Shown: positions 8,988 to 20,029, counted from the first letter of the stretch. The stretch is DNA of 22,875 nucleotides from Xanthoparmelia taractica (GCA_033085395.1 JANQBS010000443.1:1-22875); one strand, 5' to 3'. Translations and numbers: made by a program. The notes: a model not told the origin generated them from the letters alone.

Positions 8988-10400
8988 AGCTCGAATTAAA
9001 TAAATATTTATTCGTATTATTAATATAATTGAGATAATCGAATTTTGCTTTATAATATTAATGATAATAGAATAATCGATCTGTATTCTTATAGAATGCT
9101 TTAAAGATTCGATTATATATCTTATTTTCTTTAGATATCAAATAAAATTAATAATCTTTAATTCGATAGATTAATAATTTCTCTCTATTATAGTTAAAAG
9201 TCTTAATAAAAAAAGAATAGACTTCGTCTCTATACGAGAAGGTTATTTATTTATACTTTTATCTACTTTAATATAAAAGATTATCGTCTTCGAATTAAAC
9301 TTTTTTAAGATATTTAAATTAATTTATAAAGTTCAAGTATTATTAAAATGCATTAGAATTATTAATTAAGATAGTGCTTTTTGAAGAAGCTAAAAAGAAG
9401 TTAATTGCTTCTTTGATGTTATAGATAGCTTTATTTTAGAAGAGTGTTACTTTCTTTAGCGTTTAGCGTTTAATGCTTCTTTAAGAAGTAGTATTTTAAG
9501 CTTCTATAAGGACTATATTAATTATATATAGAAATAAACGTATTGATATAAATAGTCGATTAATTTGAAATAATGTTCGAGTTCTCTTAAGATGCTAAAA
9601 TATTATAAGTTCGAAATAGCTTTAAGCTTATCTTTTAATGAAATTAAATTAAAGAAATTAACTTATTTATCTAATAAATTAATATTCGAATATCTTAAAA
9701 AGACTTTTATAAGAGAAATAATAATATTAAATTTTATAAAAAGCTTAAATAGCTGGTGAATATCTTATAAGTACTATTAAAATATTCTAACACTCGTAAT
9801 TATATTATTAACGTAGATTTACGTTAAAAATATATCGTAAGATCTTATCGATTTAGCGTTAAATATATATAATCGAATTTATATAACTTATAATTAAAAC
9901 ATTAAAGATTTCTTAATCTCTATAACTTATAATAGTCTATATATAGCGATAATTTAAATATACTCGCTCTTAATAGAAAAACGAAGTAATATCGATTATT
10001 AAAATAAAATTATAATTAGTTAGTATCTTAATTATATTTTATTGAAGAGATATTAAATAAGTATTTTAAAGTAATAAGTTATTTTAATCTCGAATGTTAA
10101 TTATTAATTTTTTTTTAATAATATTATCGAGTAGTATTTTTTATATAATAAATATCGAATAGAAGAAGAGTGTAGAATTCTTAATATATTTAAGTCTTCT
10201 TTATTTATATAGCTTATTAAAGACTTTTTTAATTATTTCTCGATCTCGTATACTTAAGGAATAGATTTTAACTTTTTTATCAATTTTAATTTATTAGTTA
10301 TCTTTAAGTGAAAGCTTTATTTATTTTACTTCTAATATTTTAATAAAGTCCATATCTCGTTAGATTTATGGAAATTCGTTAATTAGATTATTTAATGTAG
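8988..10400 (-). pseudogene. Reverse transcriptase and RNase H of copy B
   Basis: On the minus strand this mirrors 5000-6607 of copy A. S-F-F-Y followed by a stop at Gln is read near 9996-9966. The polymerase box region lies at about 9820-9801, where B has lost two bases relative to A just upstream of the Y-V-N-N equivalent, so the frame is broken. The RNase H end at 8988 runs uninterrupted into the downstream pol, showing the empty form of the site that B hit in copy A. Confidence 0.82.
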
Positions 10401-10599
10401 TTCTAGTCTATATATTCTCGAAAATTATAACTTTATTTAATAATTTAATTTCTTTAGTTAGTAAGAGAGTTAATTAATTTAAGCTTAAGTCTATATTTAA
10501 ATTTATAATTATTTTTATTAAGGCGAATTTAAATTCGATATTAATTTAAAAGTAATTTTCGTAGTTTATTTCGAGAATATTTTTAAGTCTTAATTTTCT

Positions 10600-11710
10600 T
10601 AAAATTTAAATAGATATATTAGACTCGTTTCGAATTAGAATTTTAATTATTATATAATTAATTAAATAAGCGAATATTATTAAATTCGTCTACACTGCTG
10701 GCTTAAATAAGAAATTATAATCGTTAGATAGATTAATTTCCTTAATTAATAGAATTATCTCGCTATGCGAAGGTATAAAAATTAATAATTTAATATAGAT
10801 CTTTCTTCGTATAAATTCGCCTCGAGATCGAGTAGTAATATTAATTGTAATACTATAATTATTATATTAATAATAATTTCTTTAGACTCAGTAAAATTAT
10901 TTTTAATAAGTATTTTAATATATAAGTTATTAATAATATGAAACTTTCTACGTAGATATATACGCACTCTTCGACCTTAATTATTAATTTTAGAAAAATA
11001 GATATCTTATATAATATACTTCGAAGTCTCGTGCTTAGAAGTATTAATCTTACGCACTAGTAAAGATATTACTATTTTAAAGAAAGCTATATTCGAACAT
11101 TGCTAAGAATATTATAATTTATCTATTAAGCTTATATTAGATTAATATTAATATAAACTTTATTCTTCTAATTAGTAAGATCGAGTTTAATCTTAATTAT
11201 AATATAAGTTTAATTTTAAAAGATAAAATTATTTCTTAAATTTTAATTAGAAGTAATAGATTTAATAATTTTTAATTATTTATTAGCGAAAGGCTTTATA
11301 AGTTGCTTATTAGCGAAGTTATAAAAATTAGAAGATTTTATTAGCACTGCTTCGTTGGCATAGACGTGCTTCTTAGAATAAACACGTAAATATTTATATA
11401 ATTTGATCTTGAATAAGAAGAATTCCTAATAATTTCGATAGTAGGTTTCGATTTTTAAAAAGTGAGTAAATTAATTATTAGATTATATAGAAAGCTTAGG
11501 ATTATGCTTAGAATTAGCATAATATATTTTATTTCTATATTAATCTTCGTCTGTAAAGTAAGAGTATTTAATATTAATATTTTCTTTCTAATAGTTCGAT
11601 CTTTAAGCTTATTTGTTATGCTCTAATTTAATATTTTCGTTAATAATAGAAATTTAATAAATAGCTACTTTTAAACGATTTGTAATATTAAATTAAAACC
11701 TTTAATTGCT
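10600..11710 (-). pseudogene. Protease region of copy B
   Basis: This is the minus-strand counterpart of 3782-4990 in copy A. The only short open stretch worth keeping, 10782-10967 (-), partly follows the true frame. It contains L-R-R-K-F-H-I-I-N-N-L and I-K-I-L-I-K-N-N, matching the V-D-N-L ... M-L-I-G-x-D core of Ty3/gypsy proteases with D changed to N. A 1-bp indel relative to A lies near the active site (about 11135-11170). Confidence 0.75.
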
Positions 11711-11779
11711 TTACTAAAAGTCTTAAATTAACTTTAAAGAAAAATTTTATTAAAAATCTTAAATTAATCTTAAAGAAAA
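11711..11779 (-). repeat. About 35-bp tandem duplication at the gag/pol junction of copy B
   Basis: Two similar units lie side by side: TTACTAAAAGTCTTAAATTA... from 11711 and TTTATTAAAAATCTTAAATT... from 11746. They sit at the same place where copy A has a T9 run and a frame offset, so this junction is prone to length change. Confidence 0.65.
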
Positions 11780-13575
11780 CTAAGATTACTAATTATTAAA
11801 TAAAGATCGATTCGAGATCGAATTTAATACGTTTAAAGCGACGATTTATAAAGATTAACGAGGTATTTGCTAAGCGTTTTGCTACGAATTTAAATAAATA
11901 TTTTAATTATTATATTGACGAGGAAATAACTAAATTAATTAAGCGTTTTAATTCTTATATTAATTATTAAGCTAGCGTAAAGATTAAAAGTAAGATCATT
12001 AATATTAATTATTAGAACTCGTACTTCGAGGCCGAGATTATTAAGTGAATTATTATTATGCACGACGTAAATACTAATTAGAAATATCTTTATTATTATT
12101 ACTCTAATTTAAACGATTCTAAGAAGATCTCGCAGAAAATCTATATATCCTTAAATTATACTTACTTATATAGATTAATTAATTATATTTGAGGTTATTT
12201 ATCTTTTTAAGAAAATTATATAAGATAGTTCAATTCTTTGATCTTCTTAAGTTACGCCTTAGCTTAGTATTTAAGTTATTATAGATTATATTAAGCTAAT
12301 TTTTAACGCTGATTAAGCTGATATCTTTCGAAGCACATAAGATCTTTTATACGTATTCTCGAGACTTTCTCTTGCTACTAGTATCTCTTAAGATATATCT
12401 TTTCTTTAATAACGAATTAATTATTATATTAATAGATACTTTAAATCGTTCGATTAGTATTTTTTTTCACTTATTTAGTTTATTTTTTAGCTTTATAAGA
12501 CGCTTATTATTATTAGAAAGCTTATTTAATCATTATTTCATAGTAGAATTCTTAAAGTATACTCAAAGATTTATATAAACGAGCTTATTATTCTTAATGC
12601 TAGCTACGTTACGAGTATACTTTAAAAATAAATATATATCCCGAAAGTAGATCTTTTTTAATATATGCTCTATTGAAAAAGTATTGAAAGTTATCGACTT
12701 ATTCTTATATATCGGGTTAAAAAATCTTATATTATTAGCATTTTATTTATTAACTAATATAGTTTCTAACTATAGCATTAACGTTATTCTATTCTAGCGG
12801 TCCTCGCTAATTAGACGATTTAGATACGCTACGTAAAAGGCTTTATAGAGTAGTTTATTATTGCTATAAAAAGCCAGTATTTTATTAATTAATTTTATTA
12901 TTTTTAATTATATTAAAGTTACTTAAAGTATCTTTAGAAGTAGAATTTATATTTAAGTTTAAAGTAGAATTTAATATAAAGTTCGAATTAATTAAAATAT
13001 TAAAATTAGAGCTAATAATAAAAATTTTTTAATAGAACTTTTTAAGAGCGAAGAACGAGGTGTATCGCCGATAGAAGACGATTCTCTTAATCTTCTTAAC
13101 GATTAAATATTAGTCTTAAATCTAATTAGAGTAATCTTAAAAATTAATTAATTAAGAACTTAGCTAGTAGATTAATTTAATGCTTCAATAGATATAGAAT
13201 AAGCTCTTACACGTACGTTACGAGCTAATATAATTATTTCTTTTGCGATCTCTAAAGACTTAAAATTAATTTTAACAATATCGATAATAAATTATTTAAT
13301 ATCGTCGAAGATAAGACTAATAAAGACGTGCTCGAAGTGGAGAAATTCGTCTATTTAAAAGATTAAAATAATAATATCTTAAGAGATAGAATTTAGAGCT
13401 AACGAAGTTAGAATAATAATAGTCTTTTTAATAATAAAGAAGGATCGGATTTAGAGCTAATAGAGTTAAGATAATAGTAGTCTTTTTAATAACGAAAATA
13501 GAATAATAGTAATCTTAATAATAGAGAGATAGTATTATATTAATAAGAAAGATATTTTATTAATATAAAGATATA
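11780..13575 (-). pseudogene. gag of copy B, degraded
   Basis: This is the minus-strand counterpart of 1941-3780. The charged block with K-R-L and E-x-L-N-K motifs lies near 12510-12450, and the A-R-N-V-R-V-R-A block near 13230-13205. The polyserine TTC run of copy A is missing (near 12150). The open stretch at 12372-12578 on the plus strand is antisense to this gag and is the mirror of 2970-3158 (-). Neither is a gene. The N-terminal part contains a tandem duplication (13391-13500). Confidence 0.7.
13391..13500 (-). repeat. 58-bp tandem duplication near the gag start of copy B
   Basis: ATTTAGAGCTAACGAAGTTA (13391) and ATTTAGAGCTAATAGAGTTA (13449) begin two units 58 bases apart. 58 is not a multiple of three, so each added unit shifts the frame. 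Copies A and C vary in unit number in the same area. Confidence 0.7.
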
Positions 13576-13904
13576 TATAATTAAATAGTGTAGTATTTCC
13601 TTTCTTTTATATTAAAGATAATGAGATAAGTAGCTTAAAAGAGGCGGTAACGTGCTTAAAACGATAGTGATAGTCTATTATAGTAGCAATATAGTGATAT
13701 AGCGATAATAGTGATAACAATAATTGTGATTTGATGAGTTTTTGGACGAAATCTATGAAATTCCGATCGTTCGAGTGAGAATCTCGATAATTTTGTATAC
13801 GAATCTTATTAGTTCTTTATGGAGAAGGGTTATTTTAACGAATATAATAAGTATTAATTAAATAATAATAAAGAATCTTCTGAAATAATTAAAAATAGCT
13901 ATTT
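13576..13904 (-). other. Leader region of copy B
   Basis: This is noncoding sequence between primer-binding site and gag, matching 1598-1940 of copy A in reverse. It includes the counterpart of CAGGAGATTCTTTATTATT at about 13885-13865. Confidence 0.6.
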
Positions 13905-13918
13905 GAGCGTTGCTACTA
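13905..13918 (-). promoter_or_regulatory. Primer-binding site of copy B
   Basis: It reads TAGTAGCAACGCTC on the minus strand, three bases after the 5' LTR. TAG here against TAA in copies A and C points to an ancestral TGG, with this copy one mutation closer to it. Confidence 0.6.
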
Positions 13919-13921
13919 TAC

Positions 13922-14064
13922 TATAATAGCAAATAAATATAAGGTTAGTTGGGTGTGTAAGTCTTGATTATTCTAAGTTGGAAAATTCTATCTAAGTTAG
14001 CCAGTCTACCAAGCACTTGCCTTGGCTATTCTCGATTAACTTGGCAAGTACGCTTTCCGTGATA
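13922..14064 (-). repeat. 5' LTR of copy B (143 bp)
   Basis: On the minus strand it starts TATCACGGAAAGCGTAC and ends TTGCTATTATA. It has the same length as the 3' LTR at 6608-6750 and no indels between the two. Together with GAGCT on both sides it fixes the ends of copy B exactly. Confidence 0.92.
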
Positions 14065-14069
14065 GAGCT
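14065..14069. repeat. Target-site duplication of copy B, right (GAGCT)
   Basis: This is the second copy of GAGCT. Copy A resumes at 14070 with ACTTAATTCTTAAGG. Confidence 0.9.
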
Positions 14070-15998
14070 ACTTAATTCTTAAGGTAATTTAATTTAATTA
14101 TCTCTTATAAACCTAATAAAAAATATATTATACTTAATACTCTATTAAGGCTTATAAGTCTAAATAGAGATAATTCGCTATCTTATTATTATTCGAAATT
14201 AAATACTCTTTTTACTATAAGTTTAATAGAAATAAATACTTTATTTCATAAGAAATTTATTTAAGACTATTAATAAGATAATTATTAAAAAAGGATTTCT
14301 ATATAGCTAGATATTAATACTAGTCTAACTAGCGAGAACGCTATATCTTTGTCTTTCGTGCGAAAAAAGCATCTCTTTGCTATTAATATTAATCTCTATT
14401 TTTCGTCTCGGCCGAAAGAGGATTAATAGTAAGAGTAGCTAAAGTAACAAACTCGACCGAAAGAGAATTAATAGTAAAGTCTCACTCACGAAATGTAGCG
14501 AGATCTCATCTTTCATATTAATAGAACTACTAGCTAATAATAACTTTGTATTTCATTTTTACTAATAAAGAATATTCTCACTTTAATATATAAAGAAGAG
14601 TATTCTAGCTTTTAAAGATATTACGAAATCGTTATATTATTCTAATATATTTATAAAATTATAAAGTACTTATAAGACTTTATTAAATATTACTTAGAGT
14701 GTTTAATCTTATAGATAAAAAGATATATATCTTACGATAGCTTATAGTCAATCTTATCTTCGCCCGTGTCTTTTTATATTCTAACTATTAACTTTATTCT
14801 AATATTATCTCTATTAAATTATAAATTAAACTATATTATATTAATTATCTATAAGTTTATAAAAGTTATTTAATTAATTTTTAGTAAATTAACTTAAAAA
14901 GTATCTAATTAAATAAAAGCACTTTTAAATCGACTTAATATTATTAATTAAGGAATCTTAAAAGCTATTATCAGCGATCGAGATAAGAAATTTCTTTCGA
15001 AACTTTAGAAATCGCTTTTTAAACTATTAAAGATTTCTCTACTTTATTTAATAGTTTATTATTCGTAGATTAATAACGCGATCGAACGTACTAATTAGAT
15101 TACTGAGATAGCTTTAAGATACTTTATATATATTCTTAATAAATTTTTCTTATAATCGAAAGTTCTATTATAAATATAGACTTTTTTAAATAAATTCGCC
15201 TCTTCTAAAATTAAGATTATATCGAGCGAAGTAATCTATAATTTTACTTTAAATAGATCTTTGAATTTATTTCGTTTATTAGTTAAAATCGATAACGTCT
15301 CTACACGAATTATAACTAAAGATATTATTAATTTTACTTAAATATCTAATCAATTCTATTACGATAGAAAGTATTAATTAATGTTTCTTAGAATAAGAGA
15401 ATAAGTACTTCTTCGACTACATAAAAACTATAAGATCTCCTCTATCCTTGATATTATTAATAAGCTATTATAATACTATATCGATTCCTTTTAAGTGCTG
15501 AATAAGATAAATAGACTCGTCTATAGACTTACTATTTCTATAAAATAAAAAATTCATCTCGTCTTTATAATAGTACAATTAAAGTCTTATTCTATATTAT
15601 AGAATAATTCTTTTTAACGCCCTCGACCTTAATATATCTCGCCTATTTCTATTAATAATAATAATACTATTAATTTAGAAATCGAATAACTTCTTAATAA
15701 ACGAATTATTAAGAAAGAACGTGATCTGACTATAGAATATCTAGTGAGATAAAAGAAATATAATCCTAAATATGATCAGTGATATAATATTAAGAATCTT
15801 AATAATGCTTTAGAGTTAGTGAAAGAATATAAGAAGAAAGTAGTTAGAATTCGAGCTATTATACTCACGATCTTATCTTCGCCTTCTCAGTCAAACTTAA
15901 TCGTAAAAAGAAGAGATCGTCTTAAAAGATATAATCTCGCTACTTTATTATAACACTTATACTATATCTACTTATCACACTTATATTTAGACGTTTAA
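14070..15998 (+). pseudogene. RNase H end, integrase and chromodomain of copy A
   Basis: The frame starting at multiples of 3 reads through this segment. First comes the RNase H tail, with F-N-L-I-I-S-Y-K-P-N-K and L-R-L (expected Y-K-P-G-K ... L-S-R-L). The integrase core follows: T-I-N-F-I-L-I-L with the first catalytic Asp as Asn (14790-14792), then I-I-S-D-R-D-K-K-F (14967-14993) with the second Asp kept, then A-I-E-R-T-N near 15080 with the Glu kept. Near the end lies a chromodomain (15672-15840): I-E-Y-L-V-R-stop-K and Y-D-Q-stop-Y-N-I-K-N-L, both stops being at conserved Trp positions (TGG to TAA and TGA). The frame closes at TAA 15996-15998 or earlier. The protein would integrate cDNA, the chromodomain probably directing it to heterochromatin. 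Identity is strong; function is lost. Confidence 0.88.
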
Positions 15999-16320
15999 CC
16001 GGTATTATCGATCGAGATATATTTCCCTCTATTCGATAACGTTTTTGTGATTATTGAAGGGAGATAATAATATATAATCGTTGTTTTATGGGATGAAGAA
16101 TTAATTGCATTATTATTATTTGATTATTAACTAATATTCTAACTATATAATTTAGTTGTCGAAAAGATCTTATTGTTATTAACTTCCCGTTAATTTTAAT
16201 ATACTATTATTAACGAATTTGCTTAATTAATAAGAATTTTCTACACACTTTAATATATATAACTTCAACATATATATAGTAAGCGAGGTCGCTCGCTTTT
16301 TCCTCTATTTCGGCGGATAT
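15999..16320 (+). other. 3' noncoding segment of copy A
   Basis: This is the inverted counterpart of 6751-7215. It contains GTAAGCGAGGTCGCTCGCTT (16279-16298), an inverted pair kept in both copies, just before the 3' LTR. No protein frame is seen. Confidence 0.6.
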
Positions 16321-16492
16321 TAATACGAAAACGCACTTGCTAAGCTAATTAAGCACTCGGTAAAGCAAGTGCTTAACTGACGCTCGGCTAAGATAAGTGC
16401 TTAACTAGCCCTAACTTAGATAGAATTTTCCAACTTAGAATAATTAAGACTTAGATATCTAATTGATTAATTACACCTCTTTTACTATTACA
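16321..16492 (+). repeat. 3' LTR of copy A (172 bp)
   Basis: It starts TAATACGAAAACGCAC (TG changed to TA) and ends TTTACTATTACA. It is colinear with 1409-1580 without indels. By hand count there are somewhat under 30 differences, all transitions, most of them C to T or G to A in this copy. Confidence 0.92.
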
Positions 16493-16497
16493 TAGAG
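16493..16497. repeat. Target-site duplication of copy A, right (TAGAG)
   Basis: This is the second copy of TAGAG, followed by the continuation of the H protease at 16498. Confidence 0.9.
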
Positions 16498-17230
16498 ATT
16501 AAGAAGATTAATATCGCTATTATTATTAGAGATTTAGAATCGATAATATATTTCACTAATAACTATTACGTATTTAATATATATATATTAAATATTATTA
16601 AGAGAAGAAAATTAGCGATATATATTCGTCACGAAGTTTAAATTACTAATAATTTAAAAGTTAAGATACTTATAAGTATAGATATCTTAGATCGAGAATA
16701 AATAAGTATCGATATTAAGAATAAAAGTTATTAATTAAAAGCTATAAAGACTTATTAATCAATATTACGATTCAATTAAAGAATTATATTAATATTCGAC
16801 GTTTAATTCGTAGTCGAAATTAGATTATTATCGCCTCGAGATTTATTATCAAGATACTCATCGAGCTACGTACTTTAGTATCTTTATCGAATAAAGATTG
16901 TTTTTTTAAATCTAAATTAACGAGAATATATATTTATATTATAAATATTAAATTTTTTTTATTTATGCTAGAAATATTAATAAGATAATTAAAGTAATTT
17001 CAAGATATATTAATCTCGACACTATAAATAAGTATAAAACAAATTTATATTACGTCGTATATTTAGAAAATTATAGATTTATAACGAATAAGTACGAAAT
17101 TAAGATTAATAAATCTAAAGAGATCGCGGATATTAAATTAAAAAATAATATTTTTATATCTAATAATAAAAATTAGATTATTAAGCTAAAGACGCTCATC
17201 GTCGATTATAGCGATATCTAAAAGAATATT
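16498..17230 (+). pseudogene. Protease (C-terminal part) and linker of element H
   Basis: This continues the protease split at 1408. The frame reads V-E-I-K-K-I-N across the removed insertion, then Y-Y-V-F-N-I-Y-I, the core N-N-L-K-V-K-I-L-I-S-I-D-I-L (about 16642-16685) and I-S-I-D-I-K-N-K. This matches the D-N-L-x-A-x-M-L-I-G-x-D-I-L motif of fungal Ty3/gypsy proteases. A one-base shift occurs around 16725, after which I-T-I-Q-L-K-N and L-S-N-K-D-C-F-F-K (linker blocks) can be read. It would process the polyprotein; it is dead here. Confidence 0.72.
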
Positions 17231-18240
17231 AAAGAGATTATTATTATTCTTAGCAAGAATTATATGAAAATAAATCTTAATACGAATTAAAATTTAATAA
17301 TAATATTAAAGTTCGCTTAAAAGATTTATTCACTCGACGTATTAAATAGAAATATAATTAATAAGGAATTTAATAATTTTTATACTTAAAATCGAATAAA
17401 TTAAATATTAGATCTTATTTTATATTTATAATCGATATTTATTATTTAGAAGATAATATATAAAGAATCAAAGAAGATATTAAAAAGAAAATCAAAAGTA
17501 ATTATCGATATTCGTGATTTAAATAAGATTATTATCATTAACTCTTACTCTTTATCTTTATAAAATTATATAATCGATATATTATAAAAAAAAATATTAG
17601 TATTCAAAATAAATTATTATTTTTTCTATAATCTAATATATAATCTAAAGATTAATATAAATAGATAGTCGCTTCGTATCGAGATTTAAAATACTTTAAA
17701 ATAGCGGCGATGAGATATAAGGGCTTTCCGCTATATGTGTAAAGGATTATAAATAAAGAATTAAGGTCGTTTAAGAACTTTATAAGAGTTAATATTAACG
17801 ATCTAATAACTTTCTCGCCTAGCTTTAAAGATTATCTCGCTTATCTTCGATAGCTCTTTAAATTACTTATTAAATTAAGAATTATTATTAATTTAAAAAA
17901 GATATTCTTAAATTATTTAAATATTATACTACTTAATTAAAGAATAGATACGTTTAAATTAACGACGACTTAAGAAAAATTGAAGTCTTAACGAGTCTAA
18001 TTTTTTTCGCTAATCTTAAAGTCTTTAAATATTATCTCGATCTAACGAGATAGCTATATAATAAAAATTTTTATTACGTATAAAAGATAGAACTATTTTT
18101 ATAAGAGAAGAATTTATTATTAAAAGGCTTATTCGCTATAGATAAATAAAGAAGAAAGAATTTTACGAAGAGAACGTCTATCGAGAAAAGATCGTTATTA
18201 TTCGAGTTTTTTCATCTATTATAGAGATTCTTTTCTTCGT
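17231..18240 (+). pseudogene. Reverse transcriptase of element H
   Basis: Motifs in order: N-Y-M-K-I near 17260; V-I-I-D-I-R-D-L-N-K (17498-17527), the fingers motif of Ty3/gypsy reverse transcriptase; K-I-A-A-M-R-Y-K-G-F-P (about 17698-17732), corresponding to V-A-V-M-G-Y-K-N-S-P; R-V-N-I-N-D-L-I-T-F-S (17786-17818), the position of the Y-x-D-D box with one Asp replaced by Asn; then Y-L-A-Y-L-R. Small frame shifts occur between blocks. It would copy the element RNA into cDNA. The 17695-17745 part kept a higher G+C content than its surroundings. Confidence 0.8.
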
Positions 18241-18900
18241 CGAATTTCTAAATATATTTTAATTCGTAGTAACGTATATACGTCGATCTAGATGCATTAG
18301 AAGAGAGAGATTTCGATATTTACGTTTATTATAATAAGAGTAATTCAAAAGATAATAAATTTCTTAAGTTAAAAATTATATTAATTTTATTCTTATTCAA
18401 ATCACTTAATAATATCGAGTTTAGATATTAACTCATCGAGCTAGAAGTCGTCGATTTAATTTAAATAATTCGCAAAATTAGATATCTTATTAATAACTCG
18501 CCTCTTATTATAATTATATATATAAATTATTTAATAACGATAAGTATCGCTAAGTAAATTAATTTAATTTCTTATCGATTAATAAGCTTAACTTACGTCT
18601 AATTAAAGCGTCGCAATATCTTTTATAATTTAAATTAAATATTATTTATAAATCGAGTAAATAATATATTATATTAGATATTGTTTTTAAATTAATATTT
18701 AAATCGATAATTAAGAAGAGAATATCGAAATTTAAGAAGAGAACGCTTAATAATATGTTTATTTTTTAACGAATTTCTAATAAAAATATTTAGCGACTTT
18801 GAAATTAGAATTTAAATATTTTATATTGAGGATAGAAAATAAATAAAGATTCTATATATATTAAATAATAAGTTATTAACTCTCGAGATTTAATTTTATC
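18241..18900 (+). pseudogene. RNase H of element H
   Basis: V-D-L-D-A (18282-18296) corresponds to the first RNase H Asp motif. I-L-F-L-F-K-S-L-N-N-I-E follows, then R-Y-stop-L-I-E-L-E-V-V-D-L-I-stop-I-I-R-K-I-R-Y (18424-18486), which fits R-Y-W-x-T-E-L-E-V-A-x-L-V-W ... R-K-I-R-H with both Trp codons turned into stops. This domain would degrade RNA in the RNA/DNA hybrid. The downstream part up to 18900 is a degraded linker. Confidence 0.8.
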
Positions 18901-19900
18901 TTAAGAATGAACTTATTTATTTTATCGACTTTATTAATAAAATTAGATTATATCTTATTAAGATCTTTGAGAAGAAAATATTTTATTAAGAATATAACGC
19001 TAACGCTTATATTAAATTTAATACAACTTACGAAGTTATAGCTAATAATTATTTCTTTCGTAAACTTAGTCGCTAATTATATTAATATATTTATTATTAT
19101 TATAAATATAATCTAAATTAAATAAAGCGACACTTTACTTACGAGTCTCTTAATCTTATATTATATCATAGCGACGAACTTTATTCTCGTATTATCGAAT
19201 ATTAGTAATAATATAAATTGTATTATATTAGTAATATATAAGTTTTCGAAAAGAATTACGTTAATTTTTAATAAAGATATAGAAGACTAAGCTAACGCTT
19301 TCTTAAATATGATTATTAATTAAGAATTATCGATCGCTTTTATCTTAAATAGAGATAGAAAGTTTATATCGACTTTCTAAAAGATAATATTTTAAGAACT
19401 TAATATAACGTTTTTAATAAGCTCTACTTATTATTCTTAGATTAATAATTAATCGAAAAGAATAAATTAGATTATCGAGATTATCTTGCGATATTAGCTA
19501 ATAAGTAACTCGGAAATAAACTAAGTTGAGTATCTACCTCGTTTTAGAGACATTTTAAATAATTTATTTAACGTCTTTAGCGAATTAAGTTTAAATAAGA
19601 TTATTTATAATTATCGTCTTCGCGATATTCTTTCGTCTTTATTATCGATCGAGATTAATAAAAAAAATATTTAATAAGCGTATAATTAATATTAAAAAAA
19701 TAAAGAATATAATCACTTAAATTAACGTAAAGATAAAAATTATTTACGATTTTTATTATCGCTTAATCTCTCTAAAAATTCACGATATAATCTTTTTAAA
19801 ATTATATTAAGAGTATATAATATCGAGAATAAAGAATTATAAGTTTATTAATTAGCGCGCGAGATTATTTAAAATTATAAAAAGAGTTAATAATCTTACA
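18901..19900 (+). pseudogene. Integrase core of element H
   Basis: T-N-F-I-L-V-L-S-N (19174-19200) is the first catalytic block, with Asn (19177-19179) at the Asp position. S-K-R-I-T follows. I-L-N-R-D-R-K-F-I-S (19342-19371) is the second block, where S-D has become L-N. N-N-stop-S-K-R-I-N (from about 19444) is the third, with the catalytic Glu as Lys. All three catalytic residues are therefore lost by G-to-A or C-to-T changes. A post-core block Y-N-Y-R-L-R-D-I-L (from about 19600) and L-S-L-N-L-S-K-N-S-R-Y follow. It would insert cDNA; it is inactive. Confidence 0.8.
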
Positions 19901-20029
19901 TATAAGCTAAAGATACTAGCGCATTAAAAGATTTATTTAATTATCTTAATTATATAACTTAAATTAATCTCTAAAAAAGAGAATTTTTATCGTTAAGATA
20001 TAAAATTAAATTAATTCTCGGCGATCTCC

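Larger units (their letters stand above)
6608..14064 (-). mobile_element. Complete-length Ty3/gypsy chromovirus copy B (inverted, nested in A)
   Basis: This is a 7457-bp element on the minus strand with 143-bp LTRs at both ends and GAGCT duplications. Order on its own strand: 5' LTR, primer-binding site, leader, gag, protease, reverse transcriptase, RNase H, integrase, chromodomain, 3' noncoding, 3' LTR. It is homologous to copy A along its whole interior: 8988-13921 mirrors 1581-6607, and 6751-8987 mirrors 14070-16320. It is heavily RIP-mutated and carries indels relative to A. Confidence 0.93.
14065..16492 (+). mobile_element. Ty3/gypsy chromovirus copy A, right part (RNase H end to 3' LTR)
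   Basis: This is the continuation of the element begun at 1409. It holds the end of RNase H, the integrase, the chromodomain, a 3' noncoding segment and the 3' LTR, followed by TAGAG. Subtracting the 7462 bases of B plus one duplication places the integrase codons in the same frame as the upstream pol. Confidence 0.9.

Noticed and set aside
12372..12578. 68-codon open frame on the plus strand
   Set aside because: It is antisense to the gag of copy B, as for 2970-3158.
14065..16320. A separate element bounded by inverted LTRs at 13922-14064 and 16321-16492
   Set aside because: The segment is the displaced 3' end of copy A. Its first bases follow the GAGCT duplication and continue the RNase H frame from 6607.
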